From Bacteroidota bacterium (lineage in GTDB: Bacteria > Bacteroidota > Bacteroidia > UKL13-3), in the NCBI GenBank assembly GCA_947449515.1, contig CANFSD010000138.1:1-5112 (forward strand): DNA of 5,112 nt, written 5' to 3'. The notes under the pieces were generated by a model. It was not told where the DNA came from and did not search any database. It saw only the letters and a program-made list of their open reading frames with translations. The position numbers and the translations under genes were made by a program. Within the stretch, counting starts at the first letter, position 1. Every line of letters begins with the position of its first letter. Of this stretch, positions 1 to 5,112 are shown one piece after another.

Positions 1-717
1 AACTTTATTGAACTGCATGGCGATAGAACGGTAAAAGACGATAAAGCCATGATTGGTGGCTTTGCCAGTATCAACGGTCAGAGCGTTATGGTCATTGGTC
101 AGCAAAAAGGTAGAAACACTAAACAACGTCAGTTCCGTAACTTTGGAATGCCTAATCCTGAAGGTTATAGAAAAGCCTTGCGCCTAATGAAAATGGCCGA
201 ACGCTTTAATTTGCCTATTGTATGCTTAATTGATACACCTGGCGCATCTCCTGGATTGGAAGCCGAAGAACGCGGACAAGGAGAAGCTATTGCACGTAAC
301 CTCTATGAAATGAGCGTTTTTAAAGTGCCTATTGTTTGTATAATTATTGGTGAAGGGGCCTCTGGTGGTGCATTAGGAATAGGAGTGGGCGATAAAGTAA
401 TGATGCTAGAAAATACCTGGTACTCTGTTATCTCCCCAGAATCTTGCTCATCCATCCTTTGGAGAAGCTGGGAACACAAAGAAAAAGCGGCAGAAGCCCT
501 CAAATTAACCGCAACTGATATGCTTCAAAATAAATTGATTGATGGCATTATTCCTGAACCTTTAGGTGGCGCGCATGCAAACCCTACAGAGGTTTACGCT
601 ACTTTTAAAGAACATTTATTAAGAGAACTTAATGGCTTAATTGGAACCCCAGCAGATCAATTGGTGAAAACCAGAATTGAAAAGTTCTCGCAAATGGGCG
701 ATTTCATTGAGAATTAA
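1..717 (+). CDS. accA: Acetyl-CoA carboxylase carboxyltransferase subunit alpha (5'-truncated by window)
   Basis: This is the alpha subunit of the carboxyltransferase half of acetyl-CoA carboxylase. With AccD it moves the carboxyl group from carboxybiotin on AccB to acetyl-CoA, giving malonyl-CoA for fatty acid synthesis in the cytoplasm. The frame is open from base 1, and the residues before the first in-frame ATG (base 49) already match the family (FIELHGDR, then DDKAMIGG). The true start therefore lies upstream, and that ATG is internal. Visible landmarks, in fragment numbering, are IGQQKGR near 22-28, NFGMPNPEGYRKALRLM near 47-63, IDTPGASPG at 77-85, the glycine-rich GEGASGGAL at 117-125 (crotonase-fold oxyanion region), YSVISPE, and PEPLGGAH at 185-192. 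The fragment has 238 residues against about 319 in E. coli AccA, so roughly the first 80 are missing. Serine replaces the tyrosine of the E. coli DTPGAYPG motif. It ends with TAA, and no partner acc gene is visible. Confidence 0.97.
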   Translation, partial: NFIELHGDRTVKDDKAMIGGFASINGQSVMVIGQQKGRNTKQRQFRNFGMPNPEGYRKALRLMKMAERFNLPIVCLIDTPGASPGLEAEERGQGEAIARNLYEMSVFKVPIVCIIIGEGASGGALGIGVGDKVMMLENTWYSVISPESCSSILWRSWEHKEKAAEALKLTATDMLQNKLIDGIIPEPLGGAHANPTEVYATFKEHLLRELNGLIGTPADQLVKTRIEKFSQMGDFIEN

Positions 718-750
718 GTTGCTTTCTAACTTTATTTATTCTTAAAAACA

Positions 751-793
751 ACCTGTGCCTATGGTGTTGTTTACTACAGGTGCTTGATTTTTT
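751..793 (+). terminator. Possible rho-independent terminator after accA
   Basis: ACCTGT (751-756) and ACAGGT (776-781) form a perfect 6-bp stem around a 19-nt loop, followed a few bases later by a run of six T (788-793). A competing 7-bp stem, AAACAAC (746-752) with GTTGTTT (766-772), overlaps it. The position, after the accA stop and before the next promoter box, suits a terminator. However, the loop is long, the stem is short, and the T run is not directly attached, so this is a weak call. Confidence 0.3.
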
Positions 794-806
794 GCAACTT
801 ATAAAA

Positions 807-836
807 TCTGCCCGTTTTTCTTGCTGAATAAATTTG
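807..836 (+). promoter_or_regulatory. Bacteroidota-type promoter for the type IX-secreted protein
   Basis: TAAATTTG at 829-836 matches the Bacteroidota -7 consensus TAnnTTTG exactly. A poor -33 element, TCTG at 807-810 (consensus TTTG), lies 18 bp upstream. Transcription would begin near 841-845, leaving a leader of about 50 nt before the ATG at 894. This supports that ATG over the in-frame TTG at 834, which lies inside the promoter box. The -7 box is convincing; the -33 element is not. Confidence 0.5.
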
Positions 837-893
837 GCTTTGTCCTTATTTATTAGGCATTTCCGCCTATTTTTGTTAAATAATTTCTATCAA

Positions 894-2552
894 ATGAAAC
901 ACGCAATCTTGGTTGTTTTAAGTTTCCTTAGCATCAATGCATTTTCTCAAATTGTGGTTAACCAATCAGATTATGCCGCCATTGGCAATAAGGTATTGGT
1001 AGCCATTGATACGCCTGTAAATGCAAGTCTGTTGCCAATGGTTCAACTCAATGGCATTAACAGAACTTGGAATTTTTCAACGGGTTTATTGCCAGATCTT
1101 TTCGATTCTATTAATTACCGCGCACCTATTTCCGGCGAACCAATTGCCGCAAATCTTGCCGCAATGGGAACCAATTCAAGTCACTATGAGTTTGTAGATT
1201 CATTGGCTGTAAAAATGGTGTTGGATCGACCCGCCAAAAACATCAATAATTTAACCCTGCGCGTATTAAAGTTTCCCTTAACTTATACTGCCAGCTTCAC
1301 AGATTCAATGGTTTATTATAAAATGGGTACGCCCACCGATTTTAATTCTCCCTTACTTTCAACCATTGGGTATGATTCTGTGCGTGCAGAAATTACGGCC
1401 TACGATACCAGTATTTGCGAAGGTTGGGGCGTGTTGCAATTGCCAGATACCAGCCTAAATGTGTTAAAAGTAAAAATTATAACCAATAGCTATACCAATC
1501 TGTATGCCCATGCCCAATTTACGGGTTGGGTAAATATTAATTCTTTGGCAGGTATTATTCCGCACCAACGTGTGATAGAATACCAATGGTTTGGTAAAAA
1601 TGCAAAAGGTTATATGATGCGCGCCTTGTTAGATACAACGGGTACAAAACTGCAAAACATCATTTACCGAGTAAAGAAAATTGAAATTCCCTCCTTAAAA
1701 AGTATTACGCCAAACAGTGCCACTAGAACCAGCCAAACCATAGACATTTATATCAAGGGAGCTAATACGCATTTTAAGCAAGGTGCAAACCTTACGGTAA
1801 ATATTAGGCAAGGTGCCAATAAGTTTTTTGTGAACGGTTTTGTTGCGCAAAGTGATACGGTTTTAATGGTGAATATTATGGTTCAACCCAACAGTGTTTT
1901 GGGTGCTTATGATATTGTGGTAAATGATCCTATTAGTGGTGTTTTAACCCTTCCAGGTGCTTTTACTTTAAACCCAGCGCCAAGTTTATTAAGCATCAAT
2001 CCTAAATTTGTTTCGCGCAATTCAATTGCAGTTGTTACCATTACAGGAAATGGTACGCATTTCAAGCAAGATAAATCTTCCATGCAAGTGTTGTTCTTTT
2101 ACCAAGGTTCGTCAGAGAGTAAATTGGCTGTAAGCACCATTAATTGTACCAGCGATGTAAGCTTTACGTTTAATTTAAAGGTAGATGCATTGGCTCCCGA
2201 AGGTGTTTATACGGTAAAGGTTTTTAACAATACCGATCAAACCTTAGAACTGGCAGATTCTTTCACGGTTAGCAAAGCAATTGGGGTAAAAGAAAATGCT
2301 TCCCTAAGCAATTCAATTGAAATTTATCCCAATCCGGCTAGCAGTGAATTAACTATAAATAATACTTCTTCCTATGCAGAAATTAGCATAGAATGGATAG
2401 ATCTTTTGGGTAAATGCTATCGGTTCGACCCAATGTTGCCGCACCAAACGAGCTTGGATATTTCTGGGGTAGCTGCAGGAATTTACACCTTACAAGTGCG
2501 CAACAAACAAGGCGAATTGGTGCAACAAATTAGGTTTGTTAAAACCTTATAA
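894..2552 (+). CDS. Type IX-secreted protein with two IPT/TIG-like repeats and C-terminal sorting domain
   Basis: This is a 552-residue protein of unknown function, predicted to be exported and then carried across the outer membrane by the type IX system. Residues 1-18 form a Sec signal peptide: K2, a hydrophobic core, then AFS before Q19. Residues 19-265 are an N-terminal region with the pattern TAYDTSICEGWGVLQLPD and NVLKVK, reminiscent of a beta-rich domain in many Bacteroidota secreted proteins. I cannot assign it a catalytic role. Two tandem IPT/TIG-like beta-sandwich repeats follow at about 266-361 and 362-460. The last 78 residues are a typical sorting domain: IEIYPNP at 475-481, a middle WIDLLGK strand, and AAGIYTLQVRN before a basic tail ending VKTL. 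Family knowledge says this tail is cleaved and the protein attached to the cell surface or released. The ATG at 894 is chosen because it places the signal peptide at the N terminus. An in-frame TTG at 834 would add 20 residues encoded over the likely promoter. No Shine-Dalgarno sequence is seen. An adhesion or surface-scaffold role is only a guess. Confidence 0.88.
   Translation: MKHAILVVLSFLSINAFSQIVVNQSDYAAIGNKVLVAIDTPVNASLLPMVQLNGINRTWNFSTGLLPDLFDSINYRAPISGEPIAANLAAMGTNSSHYEFVDSLAVKMVLDRPAKNINNLTLRVLKFPLTYTASFTDSMVYYKMGTPTDFNSPLLSTIGYDSVRAEITAYDTSICEGWGVLQLPDTSLNVLKVKIITNSYTNLYAHAQFTGWVNINSLAGIIPHQRVIEYQWFGKNAKGYMMRALLDTTGTKLQNIIYRVKKIEIPSLKSITPNSATRTSQTIDIYIKGANTHFKQGANLTVNIRQGANKFFVNGFVAQSDTVLMVNIMVQPNSVLGAYDIVVNDPISGVLTLPGAFTLNPAPSLLSINPKFVSRNSIAVVTITGNGTHFKQDKSSMQVLFFYQGSSESKLAVSTINCTSDVSFTFNLKVDALAPEGVYTVKVFNNTDQTLELADSFTVSKAIGVKENASLSNSIEIYPNPASSELTINNTSSYAEISIEWIDLLGKCYRFDPMLPHQTSLDISGVAAGIYTLQVRNKQGELVQQIRFVKTL
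1689..2273 (+). repeat. Tandem IPT/TIG-like domain repeat within the secreted protein
   Basis: Two consecutive units of about 96-99 residues share the same pattern. Each opens with a P-S-L-x-S-I-x-P turn and then has an I-x-G-x-x-THFKQ segment (GANTHFKQGA in unit one, GNGTHFKQDK in unit two). Each continues through a V-x-P/A-x-x-x-x-G-x-Y-x-[IV] strand (SVLGAYDIVV and APEGVYTVKV) and closes with xAFT/xSFTV. The units have diverged along most of their length, so this is an old domain duplication rather than a DNA-level repeat. The fold assignment comes from the motif pattern only. Confidence 0.65.
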
Positions 2553-2554
2553 AC

Positions 2555-2770
2555 TTATTTGTTTTCTTCGCTTTCTTGCTTCGCTACTTTCTTGTCGCGG
2601 TGAAATAAATCACCTAGAAGTCCGCCCATAAATAGGCCATATAAACTGCTGTTAACAGGACTAGAAGTGATGGCGCAAGTGCCACTGGCACAACCAACAA
2701 AATAATAATACGCATAGCCTGCAATGGTTCCTAATACTGCACCTATGGCTATTTTTGTGTATCTTTTCAT
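2555..2770 (-). CDS. Small two-helix membrane protein, DUF6132-like, with GCxSGxC motif
   Basis: This is a 71-residue inner-membrane protein of unknown function. Two hydrophobic, glycine-rich segments (about 7-25 and 41-56) flank a short conserved-looking loop, GCASGTCAITSSP (26-38), with cysteines C27 and C32. A charged lysine/glutamate-rich tail follows (57-71). From memory this pattern matches DUF6132, small Bacteroidota proteins often found beside rhodanese or other sulfur genes. I could not check this by search. It starts 15 bp downstream of the stop of the persulfide dioxygenase-rhodanese gene on the same strand, so the two are probably co-transcribed. The sequence before its ATG is AT-rich with no Shine-Dalgarno motif. 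Its stop lies 2 bp from the stop of the convergent secreted-protein gene. A role in binding or passing sulfane sulfur or a metal at the membrane is inferred only from the cysteine pair and the neighbour. Confidence 0.85.
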   Translation of the reverse strand: MKRYTKIAIGAVLGTIAGYAYYYFVGCASGTCAITSSPVNSSLYGLFMGGLLGDLFHRDKKVAKQESEENK

Positions 2771-2785
2771 TTGTGTAATTTTATA

Positions 2786-4162
2786 TTATTCTGCTGGAAT
2801 TACCAATAAAAATCCGTTTTCTTTAATTTTTGAAATGCCGCCTCGCACATTTTTGATATGCTTAAATCCGTGCTTTTTCATAATAGAAGCTGCCATCATA
2901 CTTCTATAACCACCCGCACAATGTAAGAGGTATTTTTGATTTTTATCGAGTCTGCTGATTTGTTTTTCCAATTTACTTAAAGGAATTAATTCGGCCCCTT
3001 CCAAAATTCCAGCTTGCCACTCGCTTGGATTTCTTACATCAATAATGGTATGGTGCGGAATTTCTTTGATCTCGTTGGCCTCAATAGAATCAACGGTTTC
3101 AATGGCAAGACCTTCCATTAACCAAGCCTCAAAACCACCTTTGATGTAACCAAAAACATGCTCATAACCCACACGTGCTAAACGCAAAATAGATTCAATT
3201 TCTTTGCCTTCATCTGCCACTACAATAATGGGTTTACTGCTTTCAATGAGCGAACCAACCCAAACTGCATACTGTCCGTTTAAGCCAATGTTGATGCTGC
3301 CGGGAATAAATCCTTTTTCAAAAATATTTGCTTCGCGTGCATCCAAAACAATAACACCTTTTGCAATTTCTGCTTCAACAGCTTTCGGTTCGAGCCCAAT
3401 GGCATTGCGTTCCATAACCTCATCAATGTTCTCATAACCATTCTTATTGATGCCTGCATCCATAAAGAAATACTTTGGAGGTTCTTCTAAACCAGCTGTT
3501 ACTTTGATTACAAATTCTTCTCTGGTGGCGCAACACAACGCATAGTTAATTTTCTTTTGGATGCCAACGGTTGTTTGCAATTCCTTGCCAATGTTTTTAC
3601 CACAAGCCGAACCAGCGCCGTGTCCTGGATAAATGATTACTTCATCTGCCAATGGCATAATTTTTTGTTGGATCGAATCATATAACAAACTGGCTAAATC
3701 TTCCCTGCTTAAATTAGATTTTACAGCTAAATCTGGTCTACCTACATCGCCTACAAATACAGTATCTCCGGTGAAAACAGCATGGTTATTTCCATTTTCA
3801 TCTATTAACAATAAACACATAGATTCTAAAGTATGTCCTGGTGTATGCAATAATTTGAGCGAAATATTGCCGAGTTTAAATACTTCTTCATCGGCTGCAA
3901 CATAAATATCGTAGGCAGCTTCGGCGGTAGGACCATACACAATTCTTGCTCCTGTTTTCTTGGCTAGGTCAATGTGGCCACTTACAAAATCTGCATGAAA
4001 ATGTGTTTCAAAAACATATTTAATTTTCGCTCCTCTTTCGTGGGCCAATTGCATATAAGGTTCCGTTTCTCTCAATGGGTCAATAATGGCTGCTTCGCCA
4101 TTACTTTCTATATAATAGGCCGCCTCTGCAAGGCAATTGGTATAGAGTTGTTGGATATACAT
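2786..4162 (-). CDS. CstB-like persulfide dioxygenase-sulfurtransferase (MBL fold + pseudo-rhodanese + rhodanese)
   Basis: This is a cytoplasmic non-heme iron enzyme predicted to oxidise low-molecular-weight persulfides to sulfite with O2. Sulfur transfer at the rhodanese end would then yield thiosulfate, detoxifying sulfide. The metallo-beta-lactamase-fold domain (about 1-235) shows THFHADFVSGH (H54, H56, D58), TPGHT (H110), TGDTVFVGDVGRPDL (D133, with the GDVGRPDL signature of the ETHE1-type family) and PGHGAGSACGKN (H181, C187). By analogy with ETHE1, H54, H110 and D133 would hold the iron. A middle rhodanese domain (about 260-355) keeps LDARE, IPGSINIG and GGFEAW but has VVADEGKE where the active-site cysteine loop belongs, so it should be catalytically dead. 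The C-terminal rhodanese (about 360-458) has IDVRNPSEW and an intact loop HCAGGYRS with catalytic C415. The length of 458 is close to S. aureus CstB (about 444) and well above single-domain ETHE1 (about 250). It is first in a two-gene operon, and a candidate promoter and inverted repeats lie directly upstream. Substrate specificity cannot be read from sequence. Confidence 0.93.
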   Translation of the reverse strand: MYIQQLYTNCLAEAAYYIESNGEAAIIDPLRETEPYMQLAHERGAKIKYVFETHFHADFVSGHIDLAKKTGARIVYGPTAEAAYDIYVAADEEVFKLGNISLKLLHTPGHTLESMCLLLIDENGNNHAVFTGDTVFVGDVGRPDLAVKSNLSREDLASLLYDSIQQKIMPLADEVIIYPGHGAGSACGKNIGKELQTTVGIQKKINYALCCATREEFVIKVTAGLEEPPKYFFMDAGINKNGYENIDEVMERNAIGLEPKAVEAEIAKGVIVLDAREANIFEKGFIPGSINIGLNGQYAVWVGSLIESSKPIIVVADEGKEIESILRLARVGYEHVFGYIKGGFEAWLMEGLAIETVDSIEANEIKEIPHHTIIDVRNPSEWQAGILEGAELIPLSKLEKQISRLDKNQKYLLHCAGGYRSMMAASIMKKHGFKHIKNVRGGISKIKENGFLLVIPAE

Positions 4163-4182
4163 ATAGTTGATTTTTGCTTGAT

Positions 4183-4213
4183 CAAATATGATGGTTTATC
4201 TTGAAAATTCAAG
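4183..4213 (-). promoter_or_regulatory. Candidate promoter of the persulfide dioxygenase operon
   Basis: Read on the minus strand, CATATTTG (4190 to 4183) matches the Bacteroidota -7 consensus TAnnTTTG except for the first base. CTTG (4213 to 4210) lies 19 bp upstream, at the place of the -33 TTTG, with one mismatch. The -7 box ends 20 nt before the ATG, giving a very short leader. The -33 element falls inside the left arm of an inverted repeat, so a bound regulator could block it. Both boxes are imperfect. Confidence 0.35.
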
Positions 4214-4249
4214 TGCGTCTACTCACTTGAAAGTGTGATTATTGTCACC
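4200..4249. promoter_or_regulatory. Cluster of inverted repeats, possible operator(s), between divergent genes
   Basis: Several dyads are packed into 50 bp. CTTGAA-AA-TTCAAG (4200-4213) is perfect. TTCAAGTG (4208-4215) and CACTTGAA (4224-4231) are perfect 8-bp arms around 8 bases. CACTT-GA-AAGTG (4224-4235) is perfect. TGTGA-N6-TCACC (4234-4249) matches the Crp-type consensus TGTGA-N6-TCACA at 9 of 10 positions. The cluster overlaps the candidate -33 element of the minus-strand operon and lies 76 bp or more before the glycosyltransferase ATG. Binding by a regulator is inferred; no regulator gene is in view. Confidence 0.45.
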
Positions 4250-4324
4250 TATTTTCAACAAAAAACGCCTATAAGAATTGATCTCAAATTTCAATGTTTT
4301 GGGATTTTAGCTTATCTTTCCACC

Positions 4325-5112
4325 ATGAACATTGGGTTTGATGCAAAGCGAATTTTTTATAACCGTACCGGTTTGGGAAATTATGCGCGTGCAACCACAC
4401 AAGCTTTGGTTCAACATTACCCAGAAAATACTTACCATTTATTTAGTCCTGGAAAGCCTCATTTTGCCAATTTTTTAAGCCAACAAAAACAAGTGCATAC
4501 CCATTTGCCATCAGGTTTTTTGGCAAAGAAATTTCCTTCTGTGTGGCGCAGTAATTGGCTTACTAATGATTTACAAAAGGCGGACATTGATATTTACCAT
4601 GGTCTTAGTAATGAGTTACCAAAGGGCATTGAGCATACCAATATTAAAAGTGTGGTAACCATTCACGATTTGATATTTATGCATTACCCCAAGCAATATC
4701 CTTGGTTGGATAGGCAAATGTATCATAGGAAATTTGAATCGGCTATTTTGCGCGCCGACCTTATAATAGCTGCGAGCGAGCATACCCAAAATGATATCTT
4801 ACATAATTTTGATTGTGACCCCAATAAGGTTAAAGTGCTTTACCAATCTTGCAATCCCTTATTTGCTGTGCCAATAGGAGCAAATGAAAAAGAAGCCTTG
4901 TTGGCAAAATACCAATTGCGTCCTCATTTTATTTTAAGTGTGGGCACCATTGAAAAAAGAAAGAACCATATTAGTTTAGTGAAGGCATTTAAGGAGGGAT
5001 ATTTTCCCAATAATGATTTGGTAATAGTTGGTAAGAAAGCAGATGCCTATGCAGAATTACAAGCCTATGTGAAGGCCAATCATTTAGAAAGCAGGGTTAA
5101 ATTTATTTTTAA
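4325..5112 (+). CDS. Family 4 glycosyltransferase (GT-B fold), 3'-truncated by window
   Basis: This is a cytoplasmic or membrane-associated glycosyltransferase expected to move a sugar from a nucleotide donor to a polysaccharide, lipid-linked or similar acceptor. The 262 codons present run open to the window edge. The N-terminal acceptor-side domain starts MNIGFDAKR and has the glycine loop RTGLGNYAR (14-22). It continues with DIYHGLSNELP (89-99), VVTIHDLIFMHYP (110-122), and RADLIIAASEHTQNDI (143-158). The donor-side domain begins at about 202 with FILSVGTIEKRKNHISLVKAF, the usual GT4 GxxxxRKN signature, then LVIVGKKA. The pattern resembles the MtfB-like mannosyltransferase group of GT4. The distal EX7E donor-binding motif, expected roughly 70 residues further on, lies outside the window, so donor sugar and completeness cannot be judged. 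The ATG at 4325 is chosen because the family's N terminus begins exactly there. No Shine-Dalgarno sequence and no convincing promoter box is seen. It is divergent from the sulfur operon and probably unrelated to it. Confidence 0.92.
   Translation, partial: MNIGFDAKRIFYNRTGLGNYARATTQALVQHYPENTYHLFSPGKPHFANFLSQQKQVHTHLPSGFLAKKFPSVWRSNWLTNDLQKADIDIYHGLSNELPKGIEHTNIKSVVTIHDLIFMHYPKQYPWLDRQMYHRKFESAILRADLIIAASEHTQNDILHNFDCDPNKVKVLYQSCNPLFAVPIGANEKEALLAKYQLRPHFILSVGTIEKRKNHISLVKAFKEGYFPNNDLVIVGKKADAYAELQAYVKANHLESRVKFIF

Noticed and set aside
303..503. Open frame of 66 codons antisense to accA
   Set aside because: It lies wholly inside a strongly conserved gene, its translation has no recognisable motif, and no promoter or spacing supports it.
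2524..2540. Inverted repeat AACAAA-N5-TTTGTT near the end of the secreted-protein gene, considered as a terminator for the opposite operon
   Set aside because: The stem has only one G-C pair, lies within conserved sorting-domain codons, and has no T run after it in either direction.
2724..2909. Plus-strand open frame across the start of the small membrane-protein gene and the end of the dioxygenase gene
   Set aside because: It is antisense to two well-supported genes. Its hydrophobic look is a by-product of the AT-rich gap and of the reverse complement of the real coding sequence.
4178..4185. Palindrome TTGATCAA as an Fnr site
   Set aside because: Fnr sites need about four bases between TTGAT and ATCAA. 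This sequence has no spacer, and an 8-bp palindrome is common by chance.
3204..4204. Three plus-strand open frames (3204-3437, 3633-3905, 3974-4204) opposite the dioxygenase-rhodanese gene
   Set aside because: All lie opposite a gene with clear domains and catalytic residues. Their translations are serine-rich and low in information, typical of antisense shadows.
4298..4320. TTTG (4298-4301) and TATCTTTC (4313-4320) as a promoter for the glycosyltransferase
   Set aside because: Only 11 bp separate the elements where about 19 are expected, and the -7-like box ends 4 bp before the ATG, leaving no room for a leader. The gene's promoter remains unidentified.

Overview
The window looks like a piece of a Bacteroidota chromosome. 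The secreted protein in the middle ends in a type IX secretion sorting domain, which is found essentially only in this phylum. A TAnnTTTG promoter box lies in front of it, the starts that could be checked lack a Shine-Dalgarno sequence, and base composition is moderately AT-rich. I cannot name a genus.

Layout: (1) The left edge holds the last 238 codons of accA (+), the alpha subunit of the acetyl-CoA carboxylase carboxyltransferase. (2) A 176-bp gap carries a weak terminator-like hairpin and then a good Bacteroidota-type -7 box. (3) A 552-residue type IX-secreted protein (+) has two tandem IPT/TIG-like repeats. (4) Two genes on the minus strand appear to form an operon. The first (2786-4162) is a three-domain persulfide dioxygenase-rhodanese of CstB type. 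The second (2555-2770) is a tiny two-helix membrane protein of the DUF6132 type with a GCxSGxC motif. They are 15 bp apart, and the operon converges on the type IX gene with only 2 bp between the stop codons. (5) A 162-bp divergent intergenic region is rich in inverted repeats. (6) A family 4 glycosyltransferase (+) is cut by the right edge.

The only multi-gene functional unit visible is the minus-strand pair, which fits handling of sulfane sulfur. The dioxygenase should oxidise a low-molecular-weight persulfide to sulfite. Its C-terminal rhodanese should exchange sulfur, giving thiosulfate overall. The membrane protein with its cysteine pair is an unexplained partner. No sulfide:quinone oxidoreductase, thiosulfate transporter or sulfur-sensing regulator lies in the window. 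accA, the secreted protein and the glycosyltransferase look like unrelated neighbours. Nothing indicates a mobile element, CRISPR array, RNA gene or phage.
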